A DNA stretch of 18,141 nt from an uncultured Clostridia bacterium (GTDB lineage Bacteria; Bacillota; Clostridia; TANB77; CAG-508). Below, one piece after another: positions 1-9,656 of this stretch. The position numbers were made by a program, and so were the translations under genes. Position 1 is the first letter of the stretch, and every line of letters starts with the position of its first letter. The stretch spans positions 1 through 18,141 of the forward strand of contig CANQXC010000006.1 in NCBI GenBank assembly GCA_947627785.1. The letters are read 5' to 3'. The notes below the pieces were generated by a model, which was not told the DNA's origin, made no database searches, and saw only the letters and a list, made by a program, of their open reading frames with translations.

Positions 1-81
1 TTAAACATTTTGTCAAGATATTAAACAGAAACATATTAATTAATTTGTATTTTTTTATTAGTAGGCAGGCAATAAACAAAG

Positions 82-357
82 TTACAAACTTTTTTGCACA
101 ATAGCAACTATATCTGCTATATAGTCTCCCAAAACAGGTATATTAAGCCTAATTAGTCTTTGTAAAAAGTAAATTAAAATAGCAGAAATTAAAGTTATTC
201 CAATACCTATTCCAACTCCCCTTGAAATTCCTGCTAATAAATTCCTCTTTATTATCTCTTTTTTACTTCCTAATACATACGAAATTTCAACTATCCCAGA
301 TTTATCTATCTTATTATTTATATCATCTATCTTCTCATTTATTTTTTTGTTAAACAT
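82..357 (-). CDS. DUF5665-type small membrane protein
   Basis: A 91-residue protein of unknown function. Residues 1-35 are charged and likely cytoplasmic. Around residues 40-66 there is a glycine-rich hydrophobic segment (GISRGVGIGIGITL, then SAILIYFLQ) that reads as one long or two short membrane passes. The tail (RLNIPVLGDYIADIV) matches my memory of the DUF5665 family, which is widespread in Bacillota and normally about 90-100 residues, so the gene appears complete. AGGTG lies five bases before the ATG and supports the start. It lies downstream of the UPF0182 gene on the same strand but beyond a hairpin, so it may be transcribed separately. Family membership is from recall of the sequence pattern; no role is known. 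Confidence 0.75.
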   Translation of the reverse strand: MFNKKINEKIDDINNKIDKSGIVEISYVLGSKKEIIKRNLLAGISRGVGIGIGITLISAILIYFLQRLIRLNIPVLGDYIADIVAIVQKSL

Positions 358-425
358 AAAAACACCTAATAGTATTTTGGATTTTTTTTACTATATTATT
401 CATAAAATTTTATATGTACATAACA

Positions 426-458
426 ATATAACCTTAAACTAATAGTTTAAGGTTATAT
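426..458 (-). terminator. 15-bp perfect hairpin after the UPF0182 gene
   Basis: A perfect 15-bp inverted repeat (426-440 and 444-458) with a 3-base loop starts two bases beyond the stop codon of the UPF0182 gene. The position suggests the end of the rlmN-to-UPF0182 transcript. The run after the stem on the minus strand is not very T-rich, so it may act partly as an mRNA 3' stabilising hairpin rather than as a strong intrinsic terminator. Confidence 0.6.
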
Positions 459-460
459 CT

Positions 461-3237
461 CTAATTTATTGTATTATTTTCTATACTTGATTCTACTACA
501 TTTGAATTTCCTTCATTAGCTTTCTTCTCTTCTTCTATTAATTCTTCCAATTGCTTAATTAAGCTCTGTAATTTATCAATATCCTGCCCCATCAAGTCCC
601 AATCATTACTTTGATTTGACTGGGTTAAATTGTTATTTGCTTTAATAATTTCGTCTATTAAATCTTCAATGCTATCTGTTTCTATCTTTATGCTTACTGC
701 CTCCTGAGATAATAAATTTCCTAATGCTTCTTTTATATTATTTCCTATTGCAACTTTATTACCTGATGCCACTATCACTTTTTTAAGTATTGGCGATGTT
801 TTGTTTTCATTCTGTAATACTTGGAATATTGGTTCTACATATAACAGTGTATTATTTATTGGAATTACTATTATATTTTTCTCTATCCTTGTACCCATAA
901 CCTCTATAGAACTTAATTCCGTGGAGATTTTTTCATCTTGTTCTATCAAGGTATCTAGTTGTAATGTTCCTAATATTGCTGCCTCTTTATTAAATTTATA
1001 TAACTTTAAATTTTTTTCTCCATTTTCATTATATGTTCCAACTAAATATGCATTTATATTCTGTTTTTCATTTATTGTATATGGTAATACCAAACCTAAA
1101 GTAGCTTCTTTGCTATCTACTGTTTTTACCATAGTATAATATGGCTCAATATCTGTTCCTACTAATGTTGAAACTTTACTTGTATTCTCTTTTGCAGTAT
1201 CCCAAACATCATCTGCTCTATAAAGCACCTCTGGTTGTACTTGATGATATTGCTTTAGTATTTCTGCTTGTATATTATATAAATATTTTGGATACACAAA
1301 ATGTTTTGATACATCTTCTGGTATTTGCTCATTCAAGTCTTCAAATAAACTTGGATACATCCTCCAATATGCCATTATTATAGGGTCTGTTCTATCTGTT
1401 ATATAGAATTTCATTGTTCCATCATAGCTATCTACTAAAACCTTTACTGAGTTTCTTATATAATTTATCTTTTTTAATGTTCCATTTGTCTGTACTAAGT
1501 TTGTAATTTGTGAATATGGATAGCTATCTGATGTTGTATATGCATCTATTACCCAAATTAATCTACCTTCATCTGTTATTATCATATATGGGTTTTTATC
1601 ATATTCTAGATATGGCATAACTGTATTCACACGCTCTAATATATTTCTCTTTATAATTATGTTGCTTTCTTCTGTTATATTTGTAGAAAATGCTAGTTTT
1701 ACATTTCTTTCTTTTATACCTAAAACTAATCTATCTAAAAAACCTAAATTTATTCCCGCTTGTCCATCATAAGTATTGTAGCTATTAGTTGTGCTTGTTA
1801 ATGGATAATCGTATTCTATATTTTCATCCTTATTTATTGCTATTATTTCATTTGTTTGCAAGCCAAAATATATCCTTGGTTCTGTTATTCTCATATTCGC
1901 ATCTGTTTCTACAAAACTACTTTTTAGATATTTTAGTCCACCTGTTTCTGAAATTGTTGAAGCTGATGTTACAATTGTTCCAAATCCATGTGTATATTCA
2001 TATGTTTTGTTATTATATGTTCTAGTTTCATTACTTATAATTTCACGTGGAGATACATAAACTAATGTTCTTTTACCATTTACATCATATAAACCGTTCC
2101 TGTGTTGAGGTAAAAGTATAATATCCAAAATTTGTCTGATATTCTTCTAAGTGTGATAATGTTCTTGCTTTATTATATATATTTATATTTTGTATTACAT
2201 CTGAATTTTGCTGTATATCTTCTGCTGTTATTGTTCCTGTGTTTTCAATATCTATTTCTTCTATATTAATATCATATGCTTGTTTAGTAAATTTAATATT
2301 AGTTTCTATATAGGCTTTTTGTTTGTCTAATTCATTTGGATTTATATATATCATATCTGTTAAAAATATTAATACAAACATTACTACTAAATATAATGGA
2401 ATAAGTATTATATCATAAAAAGCCTTTCTATATTGACCTCTTTTACATCTTGTTAATGCTCTTATAGCACATATAATTATAAATACTGCAAATATTATAT
2501 ATCCCCATTTTTTTATAGTTACATCCATCAAGCCTGCTCCATATAATGCCGTTCCGTTCTTTGTTCCGAGTAAACTTTCCAACTACTACGTCTTGAGCCA
2601 TAATTATTGCTAATAGTGATATTGCAATTATTATAAGAAATGCATTTACAATAATTTGCTTTAAAAAAGTATTCTTTTTTAATGTTTCCATATTTATACC
2701 TTGTTCAAAAAATTTATGAAAACATAATATATAATATGCTGTTATGTATATACACATTATCACCATTATAATTATAAAACTGTATAATAAAGCTTCAAAA
2801 AATGGCTTCTGAAAAACATAGTACCCTATATCTAGATTAAATATAGGTTCTGCTTGCTCAAAAGATGTTTTATTAAATGCAAGTATTGCTTTTTCTGTAA
2901 TAAATTTAGAAAATAGTATTCCCGCTATTGTTGCAAATGCTAAGCTTATAGATTTATTTGGTAGTTTAGGCATTTCCTTCTTTTCTTCTTGGAAAAATTT
3001 CTTTAGTCCTCTTTTTATAAATAGTGTTGTTATATATGTTAATATATATATTAGAAGAAAACTAATAATAAATACATAAACTTTTTGCTCTAAATTATGT
3101 TTAAATATATCTACATATCTTTCCCCTATTCCAAGTATTTGTAAATATTGTCCTCTTATATCTATATAGCTATATATTGCAAATGCTATTATAAATAATA
3201 TTACAAATATTACTCTTTTTTTCAGTCTCTTTTTCAT
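461..3237 (-). CDS. UPF0182 (COG1615) membrane protein, two +1 shifts
   Basis: A large membrane protein of the UPF0182 family, function unknown. Conventional reading gives three overlapping pieces (ending at 2443, 2085 and 461). Skipping the C of the in-frame CGG codons at 2568-2566 and 2096-2094 joins them into one protein of about 924 residues, close to the usual family length of roughly 900. The N-terminal third has several hydrophobic segments. After the first join comes the family motif LYGAGLMDV, and after the second a large soluble domain (LYDVNGKRT, then VYVSPREI) that aligns without a gap to the family pattern as I remember it. GGAG lies six bases before the ATG at 3237; a GTG three bases upstream is less well placed. 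It is the last gene of the rlmN-to-ftsY run. A decayed gene is the alternative, but the long, well-kept reading frames argue against that. Confidence 0.8.
2094..2096 (-). other. Putative +1 frameshift codon CGG (UPF0182, second)
   Basis: The zero frame reads CAG GAA CGG TTT ATA TGA and stops three codons on. Skipping the C gives GAA GGT TTA TAT GAT, which leads straight into the conserved LYDVNGKRT region. The join needs no extra or missing residue relative to the family pattern around YYTF and VSPRE. Confidence 0.75.
2566..2568 (-). other. Putative +1 frameshift codon CGG (UPF0182, first)
   Basis: The zero frame reads TTT ACT CGG AAC AAA GAA CGG AAC and then runs on in an unrelated frame. 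Skipping the first C gives ACT GGA ACA AAG AAC GGA and leads to the conserved LYGAG motif. A second zero-frame CGG four codons later (2556-2554) would, if shifted instead, lead to the same new frame, so the exact join is less certain here than at the other sites. Confidence 0.7.
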
Positions 3238-3325
3238 CACTATCTCCTCTTATTTTATATAAACTATAAATACAACTACAATATGTTAGTCAATATTTAA
3301 GTATAAAAATTTAATATAGATTTTA

Positions 3326-4231
3326 TTAAATGATTGCATTTACAAATTCTTCTGAATTAAATACCTCCATATCATCTATCTTTTCTCCAACTCCCACAAA
3401 CTTAACAGGAATTGAATTTTCATTTACTATTCCAATTACTACTCCACCTTTTGCTGTTCCGTCTAGCTTTGTAAGAACTAGTCCTGTTATTGGAACTACC
3501 TCTTTAAATGCTTTTACTTGAAGAATAGCATTTTGCCCCGTTGTTGCATCTATTACCATTAAAGTTTCTTTTGAAGCTTCTGGTAATTCCTTTTCTATTA
3601 CTTTACCTATTTTTAATAATTCATCCATTAGGTATTTTTTTGTATGAAGCCTTCCTGCTGTATCGCAAATTAATACATCCGCATTTTTCTCTTTTGTGAT
3701 TTTTATTGCATCATATACAACTGATGCTGGGTCTACTCCCTCTTGTTTTTTTACTATATCAACACCAGCTCTATTTGCCCATATTTCAAGTTGTTCTACT
3801 GCAGCTGCTCTAAATGTATCTGCAGCTGCTACAACTACTTTTTTCCCACTTTTTCTTAAATTATTTGCAATTTTACCTATTGATGTAGTTTTACCTACTC
3901 CATTTACTCCTACTACTAGTATTACTGCTGGTGTGGTTTCTAATTTTAGCCCATTATCTTCTTTATCTAATATTTTTCTCATTTCTTCTTTTAGGACTCT
4001 TTTTACTGAATCTTCATCTTGTATTTTTTCTAGTTTTATTCTGTCCCTTAATTTTGAAATTATTTCTACTGCTGTATCTACACCTATGTCTGACATTATT
4101 AGTATTTCTTCTAGTTCTTCTAGTAATTCTTCATCTACTTTTCTAAAATTGCTAAATACACTATTTATTTTTTCATTTAAGGAATTTCTTGTTTTTCCTA
4201 ATCCTTGTTTTAATTTATCGAAAAATCCCAT
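3326..4231 (-). CDS. ftsY: Signal recognition particle receptor FtsY
   Basis: SRP receptor GTPase, which docks ribosome-nascent-chain-SRP complexes at the membrane for co-translational insertion. Residues 1-90 form the helical N domain, with an amphipathic start (MGFFDKLKQGLGKTR) that would touch the membrane; the long acidic A domain of E. coli FtsY is absent, as is usual in Bacillota. The NG GTPase core is complete: P-loop GVNGVGKT at 108-115, DTFRAAA at 138-144, DTAGR at 190-194, TKLD at 254-257 and a C-terminal GVGEKIDDM. The 301-residue length is normal. A purine-rich ribosome site (AAGAGAAAG) precedes the ATG. It sits 87 bases after the kinase gene and 88 bases before UPF0182 on the same strand. 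It contains no in-frame CGG codon. Confidence 0.97.
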   Translation of the reverse strand: MGFFDKLKQGLGKTRNSLNEKINSVFSNFRKVDEELLEELEEILIMSDIGVDTAVEIISKLRDRIKLEKIQDEDSVKRVLKEEMRKILDKEDNGLKLETTPAVILVVGVNGVGKTTSIGKIANNLRKSGKKVVVAAADTFRAAAVEQLEIWANRAGVDIVKKQEGVDPASVVYDAIKITKEKNADVLICDTAGRLHTKKYLMDELLKIGKVIEKELPEASKETLMVIDATTGQNAILQVKAFKEVVPITGLVLTKLDGTAKGGVVIGIVNENSIPVKFVGVGEKIDDMEVFNSEEFVNAII

Positions 4232-4318
4232 TACTTTCTCTTCTTTCTATTTTTATGTGTTTTTATATTTAAAATATTATTTGTGAATATTTAAGTCTTT
4301 AATTTTGCTAAGTTTCTC

Positions 4319-6295
4319 TTACTTTATATTAATCTCTGTTGCATTATTTAAGTTCAAGTCTTCAACCGCTCTTTGTACATTATCAATTATAACCTTAATT
4401 CTTACTGTACCTTCCCCATTAAATGATACTGCTACATTTGTTTCATCTTCGCTTACTTCTTTTGATTCTACCGTAACTTCATCTACTTTTACTTCTAATT
4501 TTACTTTATTTGGTTTTATTGGAACTTCTTTATATTTAGTTTCACCTGTTTCCTCATCTACTCCATCCTCAACTTTCTCATATTTTGCGGTATATCCTAT
4601 TAATGATGCAACATTTATATTTATCTTGCCTTTTTTCATTTCTTGATATTCATTTATTGTTATTGTTATTTCTGAGTCTTTATCAACTGAACTATTTGGA
4701 GATATACTTTGTTCAACTACTCCCTTGCCTTTACTTGAATCTGTAACTTTATATGTTGCTTTGTATTTTAATTTTGCTTCTGTTATTTTTGCCATTGCTT
4801 CTTCTTCTGTAAGACCTGTTAAATCTGGAACTACAACTTGTTCTATTCCCAAACTTACTTTTAATATTATTTCACTTCCAGCTAAAATCTCTTCATTTTC
4901 CGCTACACTCTGTTCTACTACTATTCCTGCTTCTACCTCATCATTATATTCTTCTACTACTTGTGGATTTAACCCTAAAGCTTTTGCTTCCTTCATAGCT
5001 TCGTCTTTTGTTTTTCCTGTCAATTTAGTTACTTTAACTATTTCTTGACCTTTACTTACAACTACATTTATTGTTGTTCCCTCTTTTACTGTAAAATCTT
5101 TTTGATATTTTGGATCTTGTGATATTATTTTTCCTTCTTCTATTTCTACATCATACTTTTCTTCTAATACATTTATATTTAAATTTGATTCCCTTGCCTT
5201 TGCTTTTGCTTCCTCAACTGTTAATCCTGAAAAGTCTAACAAAATAACATCTTTAGGTTTACCTGCACTTAACGCAAATAAAGTTATTGCTATTGTTGAG
5301 AAAAATACAACTAAACATATTACAATTATTAATATGATTTTTATTGCTTTATGCTCCTCTAAAAAGTTTTTAATTTTAGAAAACTTTTCATTTTTCTTTT
5401 TTCGAGGTTCTTTTTCTGCAGTTTGTGGCTCCTGAACTTCTATCCTTTGAGTTTTTGCTACTGTTGTTTCTGGATTTTTTATTATTCTATCTAGGTCTTG
5501 TATCATTTCTGTTGCAGACACATATCTCATACTAGGTTCTTTTTCCATAGCCTTCATTATCAAATCATTTAAGCTTTGTGGAATTGCTGGATTTAAGACT
5601 ATTGGTTCAACTGGTTTTTCTTGCATATGCTTTAATGCCACAGAAACTGCTGTATCTGCATCAAATGGTACTTTTCCTGTTACCATTTCATATATAACTA
5701 CTCCAAGTGAATATAAGTCTGATTTTGCATCTGTATATCCACCTTTAGCATGCTCTGGTGAAAAGTAATGTACTGACCCAATTGTTGTTCCAAATGCTGT
5801 TATTGTTGAATTAGATACTGCTTTAGCTATTCCAAAATCTGTTACTTTTGCAACTCCTTCTTCTGTTATTATAATATTGTGTGGTTTAATATCTCTATGG
5901 ATTATGTTATTTCTATGGGCAGTCTCTAGTGCTGAAGCTATTTGTTTTGCTATTTTTACTGACCATTTCCAGCCCATTCTTCCATCTTCTACTATAATTT
6001 CTTTTAAAGTTTTACCTTTTATTAATTCCATTACTATATAATATAGGTTTCCTTCTCTGCCTACATCGTATACAGATACTATATTTGGATGTGCCAAACT
6101 TGCTGCTGATTCTGCTTCTATATTAAATCTTTTTATAAACTCATTATCTGTTATATATTCTTCTCTTAATACTTTTACTGCTACATATCTTTTTAATACT
6201 AGGTCTCTTGCTTTATATACTGTAGCCATTCCTCCGCTTCCTATTTTTTCTATAATTTCATATCTATTTCCTAGTAGTTTCCCCTCTAAATTCAT
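4319..6295 (-). CDS. prkC: PASTA-domain Ser/Thr protein kinase (PrkC/Stk1 type)
   Basis: Membrane-anchored eukaryotic-like Ser/Thr kinase that senses peptidoglycan or muropeptides and controls cell-wall growth, dormancy exit and spore germination in relatives. The kinase domain spans about 10-270: glycine loop GSGGMATV at 19-26, catalytic Lys41 (VAVK), HRD at 133-135 and DFG at 153-155. A basic linker leads to one transmembrane segment (about 318-342). Three extracellular PASTA repeats follow (about 349-416, 418-483 and 485-548), then a roughly 100-residue beta-rich C-terminal extension of the kind seen in clostridial homologues. It lies 59 bases after its partner phosphatase, the standard prpC-prkC pairing. 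All catalytic residues are present, so it should be active. No in-frame CGG. Confidence 0.95.
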   Translation of the reverse strand: MNLEGKLLGNRYEIIEKIGSGGMATVYKARDLVLKRYVAVKVLREEYITDNEFIKRFNIEAESAASLAHPNIVSVYDVGREGNLYYIVMELIKGKTLKEIIVEDGRMGWKWSVKIAKQIASALETAHRNNIIHRDIKPHNIIITEEGVAKVTDFGIAKAVSNSTITAFGTTIGSVHYFSPEHAKGGYTDAKSDLYSLGVVIYEMVTGKVPFDADTAVSVALKHMQEKPVEPIVLNPAIPQSLNDLIMKAMEKEPSMRYVSATEMIQDLDRIIKNPETTVAKTQRIEVQEPQTAEKEPRKKKNEKFSKIKNFLEEHKAIKIILIIVICLVVFFSTIAITLFALSAGKPKDVILLDFSGLTVEEAKAKARESNLNINVLEEKYDVEIEEGKIISQDPKYQKDFTVKEGTTINVVVSKGQEIVKVTKLTGKTKDEAMKEAKALGLNPQVVEEYNDEVEAGIVVEQSVAENEEILAGSEIILKVSLGIEQVVVPDLTGLTEEEAMAKITEAKLKYKATYKVTDSSKGKGVVEQSISPNSSVDKDSEITITINEYQEMKKGKININVASLIGYTAKYEKVEDGVDEETGETKYKEVPIKPNKVKLEVKVDEVTVESKEVSEDETNVAVSFNGEGTVRIKVIIDNVQRAVEDLNLNNATEINIK

Positions 6296-6354
6296 CTTAT
6301 ATCACATTCCTTTCATTAAATACAGATTAAGAAAAGTATTTTTATCTATGTCTA

Positions 6355-7089
6355 TTATTCGTTTTCGACTATAATTACTGTAATATTGTCTCTTCCACCT
6401 AACTCTTTGGCTTTTTTTATGAGATTTTCTGTTGCAGTTTCAGTATTTTGTTCTATAATATTATATATTTCTTGTTCAGCTATCATATTTGTTAATCCAT
6501 CTGAACACATTAATATTATATCTTTAGGATTAAAGCCTTTTACCATTATATCTGGTTCTATTTGTTCTTCACATCCTAGTGCCTTCATTAGCATATTTTT
6601 CTTTGGATGGTTTATAGCCTCCTCCTTAGTTATAGTTCCATCTTTTACTAACTTTTGAACATAACTATGGTCAACAGTTATCTTTCTCATAATATTCTGC
6701 CTAATTCTATATATCCTACTATCTCCTATATGACCTATATATGCCCTATTATTATATATTAGACATACCTCCAATGTAGTACCCATTTGTTCTAATTCTT
6801 TTTTTTCTCTTGATTTTTCATATACAATTGTATTAGAATATTCCATTGCAAGCTTTATAAGCTCCATTAATTCTTCTTTTATATATACTCTTTCTTTATC
6901 GAAATTATCTTTTATATATTTAGCCGCACTATTACATGCTAAACGACTTGCAATCTCTCCACCAGTGTATCCTCCCATTCCATCTGCAAGAATACACAAT
7001 TTATATTCATCATTCTCCTCTGATATATAAAATGCATCTTGATTTACTTGCCTTATAAGTCCTATATCTGTTTGTGCATATATTTTCAT
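6355..7089 (-). CDS. prpC: PP2C-type Ser/Thr protein phosphatase (Stp/PrpC)
   Basis: Metal-dependent (PPM/PP2C) protein phosphatase that reverses phosphorylation by the adjacent PASTA kinase. Metal-binding motifs are visible: the NQDAF aspartate at residue 18, DGMGG at 36-40, SDGLT near residue 196 and the C-terminal GGRDNITVI. Its 244 residues match bacterial stand-alone PP2C enzymes. Its ATG overlaps the rlmN stop codon (ATGA, 7086-7089), so it is translationally coupled to rlmN. The rlmN-prpC-prkC order is conserved in Bacillota; in B. subtilis the next gene is rsgA, whereas here it is ftsY. Confidence 0.95.
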   Translation of the reverse strand: MKIYAQTDIGLIRQVNQDAFYISEENDEYKLCILADGMGGYTGGEIASRLACNSAAKYIKDNFDKERVYIKEELMELIKLAMEYSNTIVYEKSREKKELEQMGTTLEVCLIYNNRAYIGHIGDSRIYRIRQNIMRKITVDHSYVQKLVKDGTITKEEAINHPKKNMLMKALGCEEQIEPDIMVKGFNPKDIILMCSDGLTNMIAEQEIYNIIEQNTETATENLIKKAKELGGRDNITVIIVENE

Positions 7090-8118
7090 TTACTCACCTC
7101 TTTTTTTCTAAGTTGTCCACATGCTGCATCAATATCTGAACCTAATTCTCTTCGTATTGTTGCAACTATTCCGTGTTCATTTAAGTAATCTCTAAATTTA
7201 ATTATGTTTTCATTAGTGCTTTTTGTAAATTTTCCATCCTCTATTTTATTAATTGGTATTAAATTTACATGGCATAACATTCCCTTCAATAGTTTTACAA
7301 GTGCTTCTGCATCCTTAATATTATCATTGTTATTTTTTGCTAATGCATATTCAAATGATATTCTTCTATTTGTTTTTTCTATATAATATTTACAAGCCTT
7401 CATCAATTCTTGAATATTGTATAAATTATTTACTGGCATCATTTTACTTCTTGTCTCATTAGATGCACTATGAAGAGATATTGATAATGTACACTGTATG
7501 TTCTCATCTGCTAACTTATAAATGTTAGGAACCAATCCACTCGTTGAGATGCTAATATGCCTTGCTCCCATATTTATTCCTTTTGGATGATTTAATAATT
7601 TAATTGCCTTCATTACATTATCATAATTATCTAGAGGTTCTCCAATCCCCATAAATACTAAATTTGAAATTTTTATATTTTCATCTCTTTCTATTGCTAA
7701 AAGTTGCTCTACAATTTCTCCTGCTTCTAAATTTCTCGCAAATTTTACCCCTGTTGATGCACAAAACTTACAACCCATCTTGCAACCTATTTGTGTAGAT
7801 ACGCATATTGTTTTTCCATATTTATATTCCATCAAAACTGATTCTATTGCATTATTATCTAAAACATCAAATAAATATTTTTTTGTTCCATCTTTTGATT
7901 CTTGTTTTCTTATTATTTTAAAAACATGTAAGTCAAAGTTTTCTTTTAGCTTTTCTCTTAAACTTTGAGACAAATTAGTCATATCATCAAAACTTGTAAC
8001 ATTCTCTTTATATATCCACCCAAAGATTTGTTCTGCCCTAAACTTTTTTTCTCCGTAATTCCTCCATTTTTATTTTGAGCTCATCTAAATCATAATTCTT
8101 TATATTTTCTTTTAACAT
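7086..8118 (-). CDS. rlmN: RlmN 23S rRNA/tRNA methyltransferase, +1 shift at codon 22
   Basis: Radical-SAM enzyme that methylates C2 of A2503 in 23S rRNA and A37 of some tRNAs. Conventional reading gives only 298 residues from an internal ATG at 7982, lacking the N-terminal domain. The missing part lies directly upstream: ATG at 8118 with AAGGA six bases before it, 21 codons, then CGG. Skipping the C yields MEELGEKKFRAEQIFGWIY and runs in frame into MTNLSQSLREKL, the standard RlmN N-terminus. Total 343 residues, the usual family length. The radical-SAM cysteines are C112, C116 and C119 (CKMGCKFC), and the CGQL cysteine needed for catalysis is near residue 333. Without the shift translation ends after 26 codons. 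A promoter lies just upstream, so this is probably the first gene of its operon. Confidence 0.93.
8053..8055 (-). other. Putative +1 frameshift codon CGG (rlmN)
   Basis: The zero frame reads GAA TTA CGG AGA AAA AAA GTT TAG. Skipping the C gives TTA GGA GAA AAA AAG TTT AGG, encoding LGEKKFR. The glycine matches the LGEK(P)FRAKQ motif of RlmN proteins, so the shift point is fixed to a single base with no residue gained or lost. Confidence 0.88.
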
Positions 8119-8153
8119 ATATTTCCTTCTATTTCTTAAATTTTTACGAGTAT

Positions 8154-8182
8154 ATTTTACCATATAACTAAAATTTATACAA
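8154..8182 (-). promoter_or_regulatory. Candidate promoter for the rlmN operon
   Basis: On the minus strand, TTGTAT (8182-8177), a 17-base spacer and TAAAAT (8159-8154) lie about 36 bases before the rlmN ATG and just downstream of the terminator. The -10 box matches five of six consensus bases; the -35 box is weak. Confidence 0.5.
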
Positions 8183-8193
8183 GCATACTAACA

Positions 8194-8221
8194 AAAAAAT
8201 CCGCAAACTCGCGGATTTTTT
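8194..8221. terminator. Bidirectional intrinsic terminator after the pilus operon
   Basis: An 11-bp stem (8194-8204 with 8211-8221, core ATCCGC/GCGGAT) and a 6-base loop are flanked by A-runs on one side and T-runs on the other, so it has a U-tract on either strand. It lies 44 bases beyond the pilC stop and separates the pilus operon from the rlmN operon. Confidence 0.9.
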
Positions 8222-8265
8222 GTTTAATATGCTTAATATTAATAACAACTTTTGTCCTTTTTTTA

Positions 8266-9615
8266 TTATACTCCAGCTGCAGAGAATAACCATCCTCCCA
8301 TATAAACCTGTATCATTGGAACTAATACTACTAATACTACAAATATCAATACTATTCCTACAAATACTGCTATTATTTGTGGCAATACCTTTATTATTCT
8401 TTTTATAATAGTATCTATATCTATTTGCATATAATTATTTAATTTTTCCATCATTTCTGCTAAATCTGTTTGCATTCCTATTTTTAACATTTCTGTAATC
8501 ATAGGCGTTGATAAGCCTGATTGTTCAAATGGCTCTATCCATGATTGTCCTGCCAATATATTATTTATTGAACTCTCTATTAATGATAACATTACCATAT
8601 TATTTGATATATTTCTACTTGTTTCTAGTGATTCTTGAATTCTTTGTCCATTTCGTAAATTTAACAATATTGATTGTACTAATCTTGAAAAATCTATTGC
8701 ATATATCAGTCTTCCAAAAACTGGCATTCTATATTTGAATAAATCAAAATTGTATTTTCCTTTAGGTGTTTTTATATAGAATACAATTGCTGCTGTTACT
8801 GTTAAGATTATTAATACCGGTATATACCAAATTTCTGTCAGTGTATCTAAGAAATTAGAAAACCATACTGTTAATGGAGGTAATTGGTCCTTTGAACCAA
8901 ATTGATCAAATACTCCCTGTATTAATGGTACTGATATAATTGTACCAATAACTGCTAAAAGCATTAAGCCTATAAATTGTGCTAAATTTGGTATTAATAT
9001 TTCTCTTAATTTTTTATTCATAGCCTCTGTATCTTCTAGATACTCTACTGCATACTGTAATGAGTTTGTAAGTGATCCTGATAACTCTCCAACTTTTATC
9101 ATATTAATGTATATAGGTGGAAATACTGAATCATAGTATTCCATTGTAGTATACATATTTTCTCCAGCCTCTACTCCTAATAGTATATCTTCTATTATTT
9201 CCTTTAATAATGGATTTTCTATTGTCTCTATAACTGTTGTTAATGCATGTATGTTGTTAAAGTTTGCTTTTTTCAATAAATAAAAGTTTTGAGTAAAAAT
9301 TAAAACATCTCTTTTCTTTATTGCTCTATTCTTTTTTATAAAATTCATTGTTTTTGTAATGAAATTTTCTCGTTTATTTAAATTTTGTTCTATTTGTTCT
9401 GCTCTTAATTGTTTCATTACACTATTACTTGTCTCTATGTTTCTCTTTTGTTTTTGGACTGCTTTTTCCTTCTTTCTACTCACTAATTTTATTGAAATGG
9501 GATACATTCCATTTTTCTTTAATTTGTTTAGCAAGTCCATTTTATTGGCTGCATCTGTTTTAAATGTAACAATATCACCTGCTTGGTTTGCAGCTTTGTA
9601 TCGATATGTAGGCAT
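8266..9615 (-). CDS. pilC: Type IV pilus inner-membrane platform protein PilC
   Basis: Polytopic membrane protein of the GspF/PilC family that forms the platform on which pilins are assembled and on which PilB and PilT act. It starts with the family signature MPTYRYKAANQAG. Two GspF domains are visible, each with membrane helices; one strong set is LAQFIGLMLLAVIGTIISV and the C-terminal set is near QIIAVFVGIVLIFVVLVVL. It has 449 residues, somewhat longer than the usual ~400 because of a lysine/glutamine-rich linker (about 45-90). The start is set by GGAGG nine bases before the ATG at 9615. An upstream in-frame ATG at 9642 would read through a CGG that is part of this ribosome site and has none of the expected protein sequence. 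Last gene of the pilus operon. Confidence 0.93.
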   Translation of the reverse strand: MPTYRYKAANQAGDIVTFKTDAANKMDLLNKLKKNGMYPISIKLVSRKKEKAVQKQKRNIETSNSVMKQLRAEQIEQNLNKRENFITKTMNFIKKNRAIKKRDVLIFTQNFYLLKKANFNNIHALTTVIETIENPLLKEIIEDILLGVEAGENMYTTMEYYDSVFPPIYINMIKVGELSGSLTNSLQYAVEYLEDTEAMNKKLREILIPNLAQFIGLMLLAVIGTIISVPLIQGVFDQFGSKDQLPPLTVWFSNFLDTLTEIWYIPVLIILTVTAAIVFYIKTPKGKYNFDLFKYRMPVFGRLIYAIDFSRLVQSILLNLRNGQRIQESLETSRNISNNMVMLSLIESSINNILAGQSWIEPFEQSGLSTPMITEMLKIGMQTDLAEMMEKLNNYMQIDIDTIIKRIIKVLPQIIAVFVGIVLIFVVLVVLVPMIQVYMGGWLFSAAGV

Positions 9616-9656
9616 ATGTGCATTCCTCCGTTCTTTGTTCATTAATGTTATTTTAC

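Noticed and set aside
1..81. Possible gene end at the left edge
   Set aside because: No reading frame or motif can be supported in these 81 AT-rich bases.
9616..9642. An earlier pilC start at 9642
   Set aside because: It would include an in-frame CGG and the GGAGG ribosome site itself; the family N-terminus MPTYRYKA begins at 9615 with good spacing.
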